DNA of 64,000 nt from an uncultured Porphyromonadaceae bacterium (GCA_900550025.1 URQP01000001.1:16149-80148), one strand, 5' to 3'; positions 16,412 to 26,172 are shown, counted from the first letter of the stretch. Made by a program: numbers and translations. The notes: a model not told the origin generated them from the sequence alone.

Positions 16412-17074
16412 ATGGATGTCAGGATAGAAGAAAGTTGGAAAAAGGTGCTGCAACCGGAGTTTGACAAGGACTATTTCCGGCGTTTGGCCGGTTTCGTGCA
16501 TCAGGAATACAGTACTCATACAGTATTTCCACCGGGCAGGAAAATTTTTGCCGCGTTCGACGCCACGCCGTTCGACGCTGTAAAGGTGGTCATTCTCGGT
16601 CAAGACCCGTATCACGATTATAATCAGGCGAACGGCCTTTGCTTCTCCGTTAATGACGGAGTGCCGTTCCCGCCGTCGCTTCTGAACATATTTAAGGAAA
16701 TAAAATCGGACATAGGCACGGAAATTCCCGCAAGCGGCGATTTGTCGCGGTGGGCGCGTCAGGGCGTGCTGTTGCTCAACGCCACTCTTACGGTGCGCGC
16801 GCATTGCGCCGGCTCGCATCAGGGACAAGGCTGGGAGCTGTTTACCGACAATGTGATTTCCGCTCTTGCCAACGGACGTGAGCATTTAGTGTTTATGCTT
16901 TGGGGGTCGTATGCGATAAAAAAAGGCGCTTTCATCGACCGTAACCGCCATCTGGTGCTCACTTCACCGCATCCTTCGCCGTTGTCGGCTCATCGCGGCT
17001 TTTTCGGCAACCATCATTTTTCGAGAGCCAACGCTTATTTAGTGGAGCATGGCAAGCAGCCGATTGTATGGTAG
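16412..17074 (+). CDS. ung: uracil-DNA glycosylase
   Basis: The 220-residue family 1 enzyme excises uracil from DNA, starting base excision repair. The catalytic water-activating loop GQDPYHDY (Asp65), the uracil-binding GLCFSV and LLLNATLTVR segments, and the HPSPLSAHRGF motif (His187) are all present, and the length is normal. It begins a run of plus-strand genes reaching 24902, 17 bases before the next gene. Confidence 0.97.
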   Translation: MDVRIEESWKKVLQPEFDKDYFRRLAGFVHQEYSTHTVFPPGRKIFAAFDATPFDAVKVVILGQDPYHDYNQANGLCFSVNDGVPFPPSLLNIFKEIKSDIGTEIPASGDLSRWARQGVLLLNATLTVRAHCAGSHQGQGWELFTDNVISALANGREHLVFMLWGSYAIKKGAFIDRNRHLVLTSPHPSPLSAHRGFFGNHHFSRANAYLVEHGKQPIVW

Positions 17075-17091
17075 AAAATTAAAGGTGTAGT

Positions 17092-18363
17092 ATGAGATAT
17101 AATCTTAAGAATATTGCGGGAATATTGTCGATTATGTGTTTCTTGTGTGGAAATGCCCAAAATACGTTGGATACACATACCCGGATTTTCGACAAGTCGT
17201 TCAAGTCGCTCCGCGTGTCGGTTGTAGGTAATGATTATGCCCCTCCGGTGATTAAGTTGGGCGGCGTGGATAAAATCAAGATAGAGTTCGACCAGCTTTC
17301 CCCGGAGATGCAATATATGCGTTACAGTGTGGTGCATTGCGATGCCGGCTGGCGGCCGTCGCAATTGGTGGAGTCGGAATATGTCGGCGGCTTCAACGAG
17401 GCCAATGTGGAAAATTATGATTTTTCGTCGGCAACTTTCGCCCATTATGTGCATTACAACATAACTGTCCCCAACGAAGATATGGACTTCCTTATTTCGG
17501 GAAATTATCTGTTGAAAGTCTATCCTGAGGACGACCCTGAAAATGTGTATTTGCAGGTAAGGTTCTCGTTGTCGGAAGATTGTGTGGACATATTGCCTGA
17601 AGTTACTTCGCGCACTGATATAGACTACAATGCCCATAACCAGCAATTGTCGGTAGCTGTTGATACCCGCGACTATTATGTGACAGATATGTATAACGAT
17701 TTGATTGTCACAGTGTCGCAAAATTCACGGACTGATAACGAGGCTGCCGTCAACCGCCCTTTGCGGGTGGCGGGCAGGAAGGCTTATTTCGAGCACGACA
17801 GGAAGTTGATATTTCCTGCCGGCAATGAATTCCGCCGTTTCGAGATGACCACGACAAACTATGCCGGGATGGGAATAGACGGATATTCTTACCACGACCC
17901 TTATTACCATGTGGCTTTGAAGCTTGACGAGCCGAGGGCTTTCGGCGATTATCTCTACGACCGTACGCAATATGGACGCTTCACTATCCGCCAGAGCGAC
18001 GCATACGACAGCGACACGGAGGCCGATTATATGGTAGTGCATTTCGCTTTGAGGATGCCGGAATTGAACGGTGGAAAGATGTATGTCGACGGCGAGTTTA
18101 CGCAGCATGGTTTCGAGACTGCAAATATGATGCACTACAATAATAACACGCAATGCTATGAATTGGACCTGATGTTGAAGCAGGGGGCTTACAATTACCA
18201 GTATCTGTGGGTGCCTGACGGAACGGAGGTCGGCCAGACCTCGACCGTGGAGGGCGATTTTTATCAGACCGTCAATGAGTATCTTGTGAAAGTCTATAAC
18301 CGAAAGCGCGGCGAACGTTATGACAGGCTTATTGGCAGTGGCATAATTTATTCCGGACAATAA
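17092..18363 (+). CDS. DUF5103-type protein (T9SS plug family)
   Basis: The 423-residue exported protein has a signal peptide (about residues 1-20) and the beta-rich architecture of DUF5103, a family linked to the type IX secretion system, where the Plug protein closes the SprA/Sov translocon. Supporting stretches are KSLRVSVVGNDYAPPVIKLG near the N terminus, LQVRFSLSEDCVDI, GRKAYFEHDRKLIFPAGNEF and the C-terminal ELDLMLKQGAYNYQYLWV. No other core T9SS gene is in the window, so activity of the system cannot be inferred. Its stop abuts the ATG of the next lipoprotein gene. Confidence 0.82.
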   Translation: MRYNLKNIAGILSIMCFLCGNAQNTLDTHTRIFDKSFKSLRVSVVGNDYAPPVIKLGGVDKIKIEFDQLSPEMQYMRYSVVHCDAGWRPSQLVESEYVGGFNEANVENYDFSSATFAHYVHYNITVPNEDMDFLISGNYLLKVYPEDDPENVYLQVRFSLSEDCVDILPEVTSRTDIDYNAHNQQLSVAVDTRDYYVTDMYNDLIVTVSQNSRTDNEAAVNRPLRVAGRKAYFEHDRKLIFPAGNEFRRFEMTTTNYAGMGIDGYSYHDPYYHVALKLDEPRAFGDYLYDRTQYGRFTIRQSDAYDSDTEADYMVVHFALRMPELNGGKMYVDGEFTQHGFETANMMHYNNNTQCYELDLMLKQGAYNYQYLWVPDGTEVGQTSTVEGDFYQTVNEYLVKVYNRKRGERYDRLIGSGIIYSGQ

Positions 18364-19467
18364 ATGGGCAGATTTATAATAATATTATTATCAGGACTGT
18401 TTTTTGTGTCGTGTGCGGAACGGCAAAAAAATGTAGAGGAGTCAGGCATGGGCTATGCTAAAGGCTTATCTGTGACTGAATACAGGGATTATACAAGAGT
18501 TGTTGTGGGCGACCCTTGGAATAAGGGTGGCATTCTGGACACTTATATTCTTGTCAGGCGGGATAGCGCGGTTCCCGATTCTTTGCCGGAAGGCACGGTC
18601 GTAAGAGTGCCTTTGGAAAGGGTGGTGGTTTATTCCGATGTGCATGCGCGCGTAATGGCTGAGCTTGGAGTCGTTTCGGCTGTGAAGGGCGGTTGCGACG
18701 CCCGTTCTTTCAAGACCGCCGCCATAGTATCAGGATTGGCGTCGGGCGGGGTGGCGGATTGCGGTTCGTCGCTGTCGCCTACTGTCGAGCAGGTGGTTAG
18801 TGCCAAGCCGGATGCCATAATGCTCTCTCCCTATCAGAATGCCGGGTATGGCGCTCTTGAAAATTTAGGAGTGCCGATTGTGAAGATGGCTGATTATATG
18901 GAAAGCACTCCTTTGGGCAGGGCGGAATGGATAAAGCTGATGGGACTTTTGTTTGACAGGAAAGCCAAGGCGGATTCCATATTCTCGGAAGTGGAGAAAT
19001 CATATTTGAATCTGAAAAAAATGGCGGCGGGAGTGCCTGAGCGGCCGAAGGTGATTTCAGAGACTATGACCGGTGGTGTGTGGTACGTGCCGGGCGGCGG
19101 AAGCTATAAGGCCGCTATGTTTGCTGACGCGGGTGGCGATTATCCGTGGGCAGGAAATGTGTCGCAAGGGTCGTTGGCTCTCGATTTCGCGCAAGTGCTG
19201 GAAAAAGCGCAGGATGCCGATTTGTGGCTTGTCACTACTTACGGCCGCAGGCTTACCGCGAAGGATTTTCTTGACATTTATGAGCATAACGACAAGTTTG
19301 CTGCCTACGTAAACCACGGTGTTTATTATGTTGATTCCTCGCAGGCCGGAATATTCGAAGAAACGCCGTTCCATCCGGATTTGTTGCTTAAGGAATATGT
19401 GAAATTGTTTCATCCTGAGCTGTTGCCCGGCTATCAGTTGAAATATTACAGACAGATGGAATATTGA
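18364..19467 (+). CDS. ABC transporter substrate-binding lipoprotein (BtuF/FepB-like)
   Basis: The 367-residue protein starts with a lipobox leader ending FVSC (Cys17), so it is membrane-anchored. The PeripBP_2-type fold is seen in VPLERVVVYSDVHARVMAEL near residue 82, PDAIMLSPYQNAG, and the C-terminal YYVDSSQAGIFEETPFHPD. With the two following genes it forms a complete type II ABC importer for cobalamin, iron-siderophore or haem. In Bacteroides the analogous gene order with a DUF3843 protein is associated with BtuFCD, so cobalamin is my preferred but unproven ligand. No riboswitch or TonB receptor is adjacent. Confidence 0.85.
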   Translation: MGRFIIILLSGLFFVSCAERQKNVEESGMGYAKGLSVTEYRDYTRVVVGDPWNKGGILDTYILVRRDSAVPDSLPEGTVVRVPLERVVVYSDVHARVMAELGVVSAVKGGCDARSFKTAAIVSGLASGGVADCGSSLSPTVEQVVSAKPDAIMLSPYQNAGYGALENLGVPIVKMADYMESTPLGRAEWIKLMGLLFDRKAKADSIFSEVEKSYLNLKKMAAGVPERPKVISETMTGGVWYVPGGGSYKAAMFADAGGDYPWAGNVSQGSLALDFAQVLEKAQDADLWLVTTYGRRLTAKDFLDIYEHNDKFAAYVNHGVYYVDSSQAGIFEETPFHPDLLLKEYVKLFHPELLPGYQLKYYRQMEY

Positions 19468-19475
19468 TTACAGGT

Positions 19476-20495
19476 ATGGGAAGGTTCAGGATTGTTTCTT
19501 TTTCACTTGTTGCCGTCATTTTAGTATTGGCGTTCATGCTTCTTGCAATCGGCTCGGTCGATGTGCCTTTGGGCGAAGTGGTCGGGATTCTGACCGGAAC
19601 GCCGTCGGAAAACTCCGCATGGAATTTCATCATCTTGGAGAGCCGTGTGCCGTTGATTGTCACGTCGGCATTGGCCGGGGCGGCATTGGCGGTGTGCGGA
19701 CTGCTTTTGCAGACATTGTTCGGCAATCCGCTCGCCGACCCTTCGATTTTGGGAATTTCTACAGGCTCAAGCCTCGGCGTGGCGGTAGTGATGTTGCTGG
19801 CAGGCGGATCTTTCGGTCTGGCTTCCTACGGATATGTAGCTACCTTGTCGGGGGCTTTGGCCGGGGCATTGGTCGTGATGCTGGCATTGCTGGCATTTTC
19901 TTCATTGGTTAAAAGCTCTTCAATGCTGTTGATAATAGGCATATTGATTAGCTATCTCGCGTCGTCGGCCATAAGCCTTATGAATTTTTTCGCTACGCAG
20001 GAAAGCGTACATTCTTACGTTATATGGGGATTGGGTAATTTTACCGGTGTCACTTTGAGGCAATTGCCTGTGTTCTCATCTGTGATAGTGGCTGGGCTGG
20101 CTGCTTCTTTCTTTATGATAAAGCCGTTGAACGCGTTGTTGCTTGGTAGCCGTTATGCTTCAAATTTAGGCGTAAATGTCAGGGTTGTGCGCAATTGCTT
20201 GCTGCTGCTTACCGGGCTGCTTACGGCTGTGGTGACTACATTCTGCGGGCCGATAGGTTTTATCGGCTTGATTGTGCCGCATATCGCCCGTCTTATGCTG
20301 AACACTACCGACCATTATCGCCTGTTGCCCGCTACTATGCTGCTTGGGGCTGCGACGGCGATGTTGTGTATGCTTTTGAGTGTACTGCCTTTAGGCAACG
20401 GATTGATACCAATCAACGCCATTACCCCGGTAATAGGTGTCCCTGTCATTATATACTTAATATTGAACCGCCGTAAGATTTTTTATTTCAATTGA
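19476..20495 (+). CDS. FecCD-family ABC transporter permease (BtuC-like)
   Basis: The 339-residue inner-membrane protein has about ten hydrophobic helices. Family signatures include ESRVPLIVTSALAGAALAV, LLLQTLFGNPLADPSILGIS (positions about 70-90) and GPIGFIGLIVPHIARLML near 265, the loop that couples to the ATPase. I use the ATG at 19476; a TTG at 19464 overlapping the previous stop is in frame but less likely. It works with the flanking binding protein and ATPase. Confidence 0.92.
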   Translation: MGRFRIVSFSLVAVILVLAFMLLAIGSVDVPLGEVVGILTGTPSENSAWNFIILESRVPLIVTSALAGAALAVCGLLLQTLFGNPLADPSILGISTGSSLGVAVVMLLAGGSFGLASYGYVATLSGALAGALVVMLALLAFSSLVKSSSMLLIIGILISYLASSAISLMNFFATQESVHSYVIWGLGNFTGVTLRQLPVFSSVIVAGLAASFFMIKPLNALLLGSRYASNLGVNVRVVRNCLLLLTGLLTAVVTTFCGPIGFIGLIVPHIARLMLNTTDHYRLLPATMLLGAATAMLCMLLSVLPLGNGLIPINAITPVIGVPVIIYLILNRRKIFYFN

Positions 20496-20497
20496 TT

Positions 20498-21511
20498 ATG
20501 AACGCTATTCTGGAAATATCCGATTTGTCGGCGGGTTACCGTAGTGGAAAAGGACGAAGGGTTGTGCTTTCCGGCGTGAATCTTTCTCTTTCGGAAGGCG
20601 AGCTTGTCAGCCTTTTAGGCGCGAATGGCACAGGCAAGTCGACTTTGCTGAGGACAGTTGCGGGATTGCAGCCCCCTTTGTCCGGCGAGTTGAAGTTGAA
20701 AGGGAAGCCTTTGAACAGCTATGGAAATAAGTCGTTGTCGAAATTGATAGGTATAGTCTCGACAGAGCGCACCTATGCGGGAGGTCTTACAGTCAGGGAA
20801 TTGGTAGGGCTCGGCCGGCAGCCGCATACCGGCTTTCTCGGCCGTTTGGATGCCGATGACAGGCAAATTGTCGCTAAGTCGATGGATGCTGTCGGCATTT
20901 CCCATAAGGCGGACTGCTTCTTGGCGGAACTGTCGGACGGCGAGCGGCAGAAGACGATGATAGCAAAGGCCTTGGCGCAAGAATCCCCGGTGATTGTCCT
21001 TGACGAGCCGATGGCGTTTCTTGATGCGGTAAACCGTGTGGAGATATTGCAATTGCTCCACACATTGGCTCATAGGGAGAGAAAGGCCATACTGTTGTCG
21101 TCGCACGACATTTCGCTGTCGTTGGCGTTGTCCGACAAGGTGTGGCTACTTTCTGCTGACGGCGTTGTTTGCAGTATGGTTCCTGAAGATGCTGTTTTTC
21201 AGGGCCGTATGTCGGAATTGTTCGGCTCCGGGAAAGTCAAGTTTGATATATCTTCCGGAGAATATGTCCCTTTGCAGGACGATGGCATGGAAATATCGGT
21301 ATGTGGCAGCGTGGAATTGGGTAAATGGTGTTGCAATGCTTTGAGGCGTAACGGTTTCCGTATTACTGACGGCGGCAATTGCCGTGTCGTTGTAGTCTCG
21401 CCCGATAATATCGAGTTGGACATGCCGGGTGAACATTTGGCTTTTAAATCTGTTGAAGAATTGATTGTATATTTGTTGGACGCAAAGAATAGAGCGGAGC
21501 TATGGAAATAA
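20498..21511 (+). CDS. ABC transporter ATP-binding protein (BtuD/FecE-like) with C-terminal extension
   Basis: The 337-residue ATPase has Walker A LLGANGTGKSTLLR, Q-loop region GIVSTERTYAGGLTV, signature LSDGERQK (D for the usual S or G, near 143), Walker B VIVLDEPMAFLD and H-loop LLSSHD. The nucleotide-binding domain ends near residue 250. The last ~85 residues are an extra domain (SVELGKWCCNALRRNGFRI) that simple FecE/BtuD proteins lack, as in Bacteroidetes homologues. The ATG at 20498 lies two bases after the permease stop, and its end overlaps the next gene by ten bases. Confidence 0.9.
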   Translation: MNAILEISDLSAGYRSGKGRRVVLSGVNLSLSEGELVSLLGANGTGKSTLLRTVAGLQPPLSGELKLKGKPLNSYGNKSLSKLIGIVSTERTYAGGLTVRELVGLGRQPHTGFLGRLDADDRQIVAKSMDAVGISHKADCFLAELSDGERQKTMIAKALAQESPVIVLDEPMAFLDAVNRVEILQLLHTLAHRERKAILLSSHDISLSLALSDKVWLLSADGVVCSMVPEDAVFQGRMSELFGSGKVKFDISSGEYVPLQDDGMEISVCGSVELGKWCCNALRRNGFRITDGGNCRVVVVSPDNIELDMPGEHLAFKSVEELIVYLLDAKNRAELWK

Positions 21512-22704
21512 CTTTGGACGATTTGAAACGCAGGCTTCCCGACCCTGACGATTTCAAGGCTACTGACGAGTATTATCTTACTCTTGCCAAATATATCGGC
21601 AAGCTGTGGGAAAGTATGGACGTTTTTCCTGAAATAGGAGAGGAAATGCGTAAGAATGTCGTGGTCAACCTTGTCTCTTATTATCAGGATGTGATAGCGG
21701 ATGCCGGATTGTGGAGGGCTTTCGTGATGATGTGCAGGAAGCTATACCGTAGGCCTGTGCCGTTTTACGACGAGCCTGAGGATTATATAGACTATGAGCT
21801 GAATCTTGTCGATGTGCAGTTCTTAGTGTGGTATTCGTTGGAGTCGCAACTGGGCTTTAACGGATTGGTGTCGCCGTTCGACCCTGATTTGTTGAGATTT
21901 GCAAGTCAGGTGTATAAATTGTTCGATTTCCTTTATGAGGATGCTCCTGAGCCGGAAAACTTCAAGCAATTGATGGAGCTTGATATTGACGACAGGGAAC
22001 AGGTGAGGGATATTTTTCGGATGTCGGGCTGGCTTTTTTGGAAAAGTTATTTTTTGCGTCCTGTAAGCAAACACGCTTACGAACCGGAAGTTGTCGAGGA
22101 TGAGGAGCTTACTGTTGACGAGACTTTGACTGACGAGCGAAGGTTGCGCACCACTTTCGAGCAGCCGACAGGGCCTTTGGCTTTATTGGTGGACGAGTGG
22201 TTGCGATTGATTGTCGGTAACCGCTTGCCGAAGGAAAAACGCCAACCGGTTCAGAAAGAGCATAAATATTATAAGGCATTGAAGCGTGCTACCGGCGGCA
22301 AAGAGATAGCATTCTTTGCGACATACGGAGAACTGGAGGATTTTCTTGCGGAGCGGCTTGGCTGGGAACGTCCGGAAGAAGGGATATTTCCGCAGATGCG
22401 GGAGTTTACCGGTTTCGTGGTGTTCGCCACGCCAGAAAAGGGTATGCTGATAGCACATGGGATAGCGCCTTATATAAAGCATCCAGACAATCCGTTGTAC
22501 GATGCGGAAAAGTCGGCTGCCGAGGCTCACAGATTGCTGATGGAGCCGGCATTATGCCCGGTCGATTTGGTGAAGTATCTTTTCGAAAACGGATTGGTGC
22601 CTGATGCCGCCTATCCTTCCGGCAGAGATTCTAACAAGTTGCTCCACGATAATTGGGATTTTATAGCGCGGATGTATTTGCGTAATTTCTACCGTGCTGA
22701 TTAA
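21502..22704 (+). CDS. DUF3843-like protein of unknown function
   Basis: The 400-residue soluble protein has no signal peptide or membrane segment. It is acidic and Tyr/Leu-rich with a charged middle (VVEDEELTVDETLTDERR). Conserved-looking C-terminal pieces are FVVFATPEKGMLIAHGIAPY and HDNWDFIARMYLRNFYRAD. The order behind a BtuFCD-like transporter and the overall pattern match proteins annotated DUF3843 in Bacteroidales. It starts inside the ATPase gene with a ten-base overlap, so it is translationally coupled and may act in cobalamin or metal handling (inference). Confidence 0.72.
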   Translation: MEITLDDLKRRLPDPDDFKATDEYYLTLAKYIGKLWESMDVFPEIGEEMRKNVVVNLVSYYQDVIADAGLWRAFVMMCRKLYRRPVPFYDEPEDYIDYELNLVDVQFLVWYSLESQLGFNGLVSPFDPDLLRFASQVYKLFDFLYEDAPEPENFKQLMELDIDDREQVRDIFRMSGWLFWKSYFLRPVSKHAYEPEVVEDEELTVDETLTDERRLRTTFEQPTGPLALLVDEWLRLIVGNRLPKEKRQPVQKEHKYYKALKRATGGKEIAFFATYGELEDFLAERLGWERPEEGIFPQMREFTGFVVFATPEKGMLIAHGIAPYIKHPDNPLYDAEKSAAEAHRLLMEPALCPVDLVKYLFENGLVPDAAYPSGRDSNKLLHDNWDFIARMYLRNFYRAD

Positions 22705-22754
22705 ACTTTTTTTCTGGCAGTTTGTCTTATCAATATGGATAAAAATCAAGAGCT

Positions 22755-23462
22755 ATGGAAAAGTTGAAATCATTATTGCCGTCATTATTGCTGGCGTTGG
22801 GTATCGTAGTCTTAGGATTGTGTGTGAAATCAGGCTTGGGCAGCTTTTCGCAGAATGCGAGGGTTGTCACGGTAAAAGGGCTTGCGGAAAAGGAGGTGAA
22901 GGCCGACAAGGTGATTTGGCCTATTGTCTACAAGGAGCTGGGCAATGACTTGAATGCGTTGTATAACACTATAAACAAGAAGAACAAGGTCGTGCTTGAT
23001 TTGCTCGCTTCGAAAGGTATCACGGCTGATGAGATAACCACGAGCGTGGATGTGACGGATATGGATGCCGACGCCTATACGGCCGACCGTTCTCCTTACC
23101 GCTACCGTGTATCGTCGATTATCACTGTCAACACGAAGAAAGTCGATACTGTGCTTGCCTTGCTGAAAGAACAGACATCGTTGATTCAGAAAGGCGTTGC
23201 CGTCACTTTCAGTAATTATTCCTACCCGAGCATACAGTTCGAATATACCGGATTAAACGAAATCAAGCCGGAAATGATAAAGGAGGCCACGAAGAATGCC
23301 CGCAAGGCCGCGGAGCAGTTTGCGATAGATTCAGAAAGCAAGCTGGGAAAGATAAAGACAGCAAATCAGGGGCAATTCTCTATTTCCGACCGCGACCAGA
23401 ACACTCCTTATATCAAGAATGTAAGGGTAGTAACTACCATACAATATATGCTTGAAGACTGA
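22755..23462 (+). CDS. SIMPL (DUF541) domain protein
   Basis: The 235-residue protein has one N-terminal hydrophobic helix (about 7-26), which serves as signal or anchor, then a SIMPL domain: [20 protein letters not shown] at 35, then repeated [20 protein letters not shown] proteins are periplasmic or envelope proteins linked to oxidative or envelope stress; the activity is unknown. Its TGA stop shares a base with the next gene's ATG. Confidence 0.88.
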   Translation: MEKLKSLLPSLLLALGIVVLGLCVKSGLGSFSQNARVVTVKGLAEKEVKADKVIWPIVYKELGNDLNALYNTINKKNKVVLDLLASKGITADEITTSVDVTDMDADAYTADRSPYRYRVSSIITVNTKKVDTVLALLKEQTSLIQKGVAVTFSNYSYPSIQFEYTGLNEIKPEMIKEATKNARKAAEQFAIDSESKLGKIKTANQGQFSISDRDQNTPYIKNVRVVTTIQYMLED

Positions 23463-24028
23463 TGACTGAGAAGGAAAAGGCGGCAAAAGGGCTGTTGTAC
23501 GATGCAAACAACGACCCGGAGCTGCAACGCGAAATGCTGGAGACACATTGTAGGGTGGCGGACTTTAATAATCTGCCACTCTCTGCTGTTGAGGAACGTG
23601 GTAAATTGTTACGTTCCATAATCAATGCCGGACGGAATTGCACGGTGATTTCGCCCTTTTTTTGTGATTACGGATATAATATCACTGTCGGCGACAATTT
23701 TTTCGCCAACGTCAATCTTGTTGTGCTCGACGGTGCTAAGGTGACAATCGGCGATAATGTTTTCATAGCTCCGAATGTCGGTATCTATACCGCCGGGCAT
23801 CCGCTCGACGTGAAGCGCCGCAATGCGGGTCTTGAATACGCTTATCCGGTGACAATCGGCGACAATGTGTGGATTGGCGCGGGAGTGTCGATACTTCCGG
23901 GAGTGACAATCGGCGATAATTCAGTGATAGGGGCAGGCAGCGTCGTCACGCGCGATGTGCCGCCGGATGTGGTTGCCGCCGGTAACCCATGTAGGATAAT
24001 AAAGAAAATCGACAATGCTTGCGAATAA
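23462..24028 (+). CDS. sugar O-acetyltransferase (maltose/galactoside acetyltransferase family)
   Basis: The 188-residue left-handed beta-helix enzyme transfers acetyl from acetyl-CoA to a sugar. The N-terminal Mac domain ([20 protein letters not shown]) precedes hexapeptide repeats with VTIGDN three times, the catalytic TAGHPLD His motif, and the C-terminal [11 protein letters not shown]. The acceptor is likely a free hexose or oligosaccharide. It overlaps the SIMPL gene by one base and the EamA gene by 14. Confidence 0.92.
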   Translation: MTEKEKAAKGLLYDANNDPELQREMLETHCRVADFNNLPLSAVEERGKLLRSIINAGRNCTVISPFFCDYGYNITVGDNFFANVNLVVLDGAKVTIGDNVFIAPNVGIYTAGHPLDVKRRNAGLEYAYPVTIGDNVWIGAGVSILPGVTIGDNSVIGAGSVVTRDVPPDVVAAGNPCRIIKKIDNACE

Positions 24029-24902
24029 ACTGAAGGGTATAATCTATGCGGGAGTGTCGTCGTCGACATTCGGTCTTGCCCCGTTTTTTACACTCTCGCT
24101 TATCTATGCCGGCTATTCCTCGTTTGAGGCGTTGTCCTACCGGTGGGGTGTGGCTACTGTGTTCCTTGTAGTGATTGGATTAATGCAGGGTGTAGACTTC
24201 CGTATATCCCGCAGGGATTTACTTACGGTGTTTTGTCTTAGTCTGTTCCGTGCTACAACTTCTTTTTCATTGGTGATTGCTTATCAGAACATAGCGAGCG
24301 GCGTGGCTTCTGTGATTCATTTTCTCTATCCGCTTGCCGTTGCTTTGGCTATGATGCTGTTTTTCAAGGAGCCGCGGTCGAAGACGGTGCTTTCTGCCGT
24401 TGCATTGTCGATAGTCGGGGCTTTGTTCCTTTCGTTCGGCGATATTGATTCTCCTTCCGGCGGAGATTCCGTATTGGGCATCGTCTGTGCGGCGGTTTCT
24501 GTTTTCTCATATGCCGGATATATTGTGGGCGTGCGCAAGACGCGGGCTGTCAATTTGCCGTCCGTGCCGCTCACTTGCTATGTGATGGGTATCGGTGCCG
24601 TCTTGTTTGTAATAGGTGGACTGTTTACCGGCGGGGTGCGCATAGAAACCGACCCTCGTATGTGGCTGTATATTGCCGGATTGGCGCTTGTAGCCACAGC
24701 CATTTCCAACATCTCGTTGGTGCAGGGCATAAAATATGCCGGGCCGACGCTTACTTCCATTCTTGGCGCGATGGAGCCGCTTACGGCTATGGTGCTTGGT
24801 ATCGTTGCGTTTGGCGAGGGCTTCTCGTGGCAAAGCGGAGTAGGAGTGCTGCTTATTCTTTTCTCCGTGTTTATAGTAGTGCTGAAAGAGCAGCGCGGAT
24901 AG
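24015..24902 (+). CDS. EamA-family (DMT) transporter
   Basis: The 295-residue inner-membrane protein has ten predicted helices in two EamA repeats of about 140 residues (first centred on [15 protein letters not shown], second ending [20 protein letters not shown]). Members export amino acids or other metabolites; the substrate is not readable. It starts within the acetyltransferase gene and is the last gene of the cluster, facing a strong hairpin. Confidence 0.9.
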   Translation: MLANKLKGIIYAGVSSSTFGLAPFFTLSLIYAGYSSFEALSYRWGVATVFLVVIGLMQGVDFRISRRDLLTVFCLSLFRATTSFSLVIAYQNIASGVASVIHFLYPLAVALAMMLFFKEPRSKTVLSAVALSIVGALFLSFGDIDSPSGGDSVLGIVCAAVSVFSYAGYIVGVRKTRAVNLPSVPLTCYVMGIGAVLFVIGGLFTGGVRIETDPRMWLYIAGLALVATAISNISLVQGIKYAGPTLTSILGAMEPLTAMVLGIVAFGEGFSWQSGVGVLLILFSVFIVVLKEQRG

Positions 24903-24918
24903 CCGTGATAGAAACATA

Positions 24919-24948
24919 ATGACGGCGTGCTTCTAAACACGCCGTCAT
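24919..24948. terminator. bidirectional hairpin between convergent genes
   Basis: ATGACGGCGTG / CACGCCGTCAT form an 11-bp perfect stem with an 8-base loop, between the EamA stop at 24902 and the lipoprotein stop at 24960. Neither side has a long T run, so efficiency is uncertain. Confidence 0.7.
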
Positions 24949-24959
24949 CATACACTGGA

Positions 24960-25778
24960 TTACTCGTAGTCTTTCGATACCATCTCGAAGAAACCGCTGA
25001 TTTCTTGCTGGTCGATGGCTTGGCGCACATTGTAGCGTTTCACTTGGTCTTCGTAACCATTTTTGCTGGCTTTGATTTCGATTTCCACATCGCGTGAGTT
25101 CTCGTATGTGAGCCCTAAGATGTTGAACGAGCGGGTGCTTTCGTAAGGGGTGGTTGTCAGATAGCTTTCGTTCGTATTCTTCACTATCGCCGGGATGCTT
25201 GAAACGACTCTCCAGTAAAGTCTTACTCCTCTTGGCTCGGAATCGAAGTACCAACGGATGATAGTCCGTTCGAGGTCGGTCTGTCCCGGGTTGTCGCGCG
25301 ATACCATATTGTTGGCTTCTCCTTCTGGTATTGTAGGGTCTTTTTCATATTTGTAGCTGTTGTCTGGCGTGAATATATGGAATACGCCGTTCGGATAGTT
25401 TAGATAATTTCCGCGTTGTCCTAATGGCTTTGCCAGTGTCGGTTTGTAGGTTTCTGTGCCGGTTATGTATCCGTCTTTTATGAAGGTAAATTCTAATTCA
25501 GGTATGTTGACGTGCCATTTTTTGTCTTTTCTGTATGCAATTTTATCTATTGTGGTTGGTTGTACAACATATGCGAAAGGTGTGGTCTCACTAATTTTTT
25601 GACCGTTCAGAATCACACTTGCGCCACTCGGCTCACTGTCGATTGTGATTGTTTTCGGATACAGATTGTTCAATTTTGAAACATTTGTATTATATAGGCT
25701 GTTACAAGAAATCATAATGCATGCAAGGCCTATGGCTGTCGCCGATAATAGATGAATTTTTAAATTATTTGGTTTCAT
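24960..25778 (-). CDS. lipoprotein with PEGA-like repeats
   Basis: The 272-residue protein has a leader ending MISC (Cys25), so it is lipidated. A PEGA-like motif occurs near residue 45 (TITIDSEPSGASVILNGQ) and a diverged copy near 176 (WYFDSEPRGVRLYWRV), suggesting two beta-sandwich modules around a middle region (FHIFTPDNSYKYEKDP). PEGA proteins are surface structural or binding proteins; no enzyme motif is seen. The nearest promoter match is about 280 bases upstream. Confidence 0.78.
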   Translation of the reverse strand: MKPNNLKIHLLSATAIGLACIMISCNSLYNTNVSKLNNLYPKTITIDSEPSGASVILNGQKISETTPFAYVVQPTTIDKIAYRKDKKWHVNIPELEFTFIKDGYITGTETYKPTLAKPLGQRGNYLNYPNGVFHIFTPDNSYKYEKDPTIPEGEANNMVSRDNPGQTDLERTIIRWYFDSEPRGVRLYWRVVSSIPAIVKNTNESYLTTTPYESTRSFNILGLTYENSRDVEIEIKASKNGYEDQVKRYNVRQAIDQQEISGFFEMVSKDYE

Positions 25779-26142
25779 AGTCTTTTTTGTATTTTGCCGG
25801 ATTCTGGCGGTTGTTTTTTATTGTCGCATATGAAAAACGTGAATCCCTACAATTTATTCACTACCGGGAGAATACGATTCTTTTGATATGGAAAGATGCG
25901 TATTTATCCTTGACGGCTTTTGAAAGTTCCTAAGTTCCAGAAAGCAAGAATAAAATGTAACGCTTTTTATGTCGTTTGCAAATCCGTATCCATATCGGAT
26001 TTGTTTGTTAATGAAAATCTAATTTAAATTCGCATAGGCATTTATGTTTTTATTTCTGCAAATATAGTGAAAGCGGAGAGCAGGGGCAAATAAAAAACGA
26101 AGTTTTTAGTTTTATCAAATCCGGTATATATCTGATGCGACA
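25779..26142 (-). other. long non-coding leader / intergenic region upstream of the PEGA lipoprotein
   Basis: No protein gene is credible here. It contains a minus-strand -7 box (26059-26066) and a hairpin CAAATCCG / CGGATTTG at 25979-26003. If the promoter is right, the lipoprotein mRNA carries an untranslated leader of about 270 bases. Confidence 0.5.
26059..26066 (-). promoter_or_regulatory. -7 element upstream of the PEGA lipoprotein
   Basis: The minus-strand reading TATATTTG matches the consensus. It is the only good match between the HIT terminator and the lipoprotein start. Confidence 0.5.
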
Positions 26143-26172
26143 CGGCCTCAATGCAGATTTGCATTGAGGCCG
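26143..26172 (-). terminator. terminator of the greA-HIT operon
   Basis: A 13-bp perfect stem CGGCCTCAATGCA / TGCATTGAGGCCG with a 4-base loop lies 35 bases past the HIT stop. The trailing minus-strand sequence is not U-rich. Confidence 0.75.
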
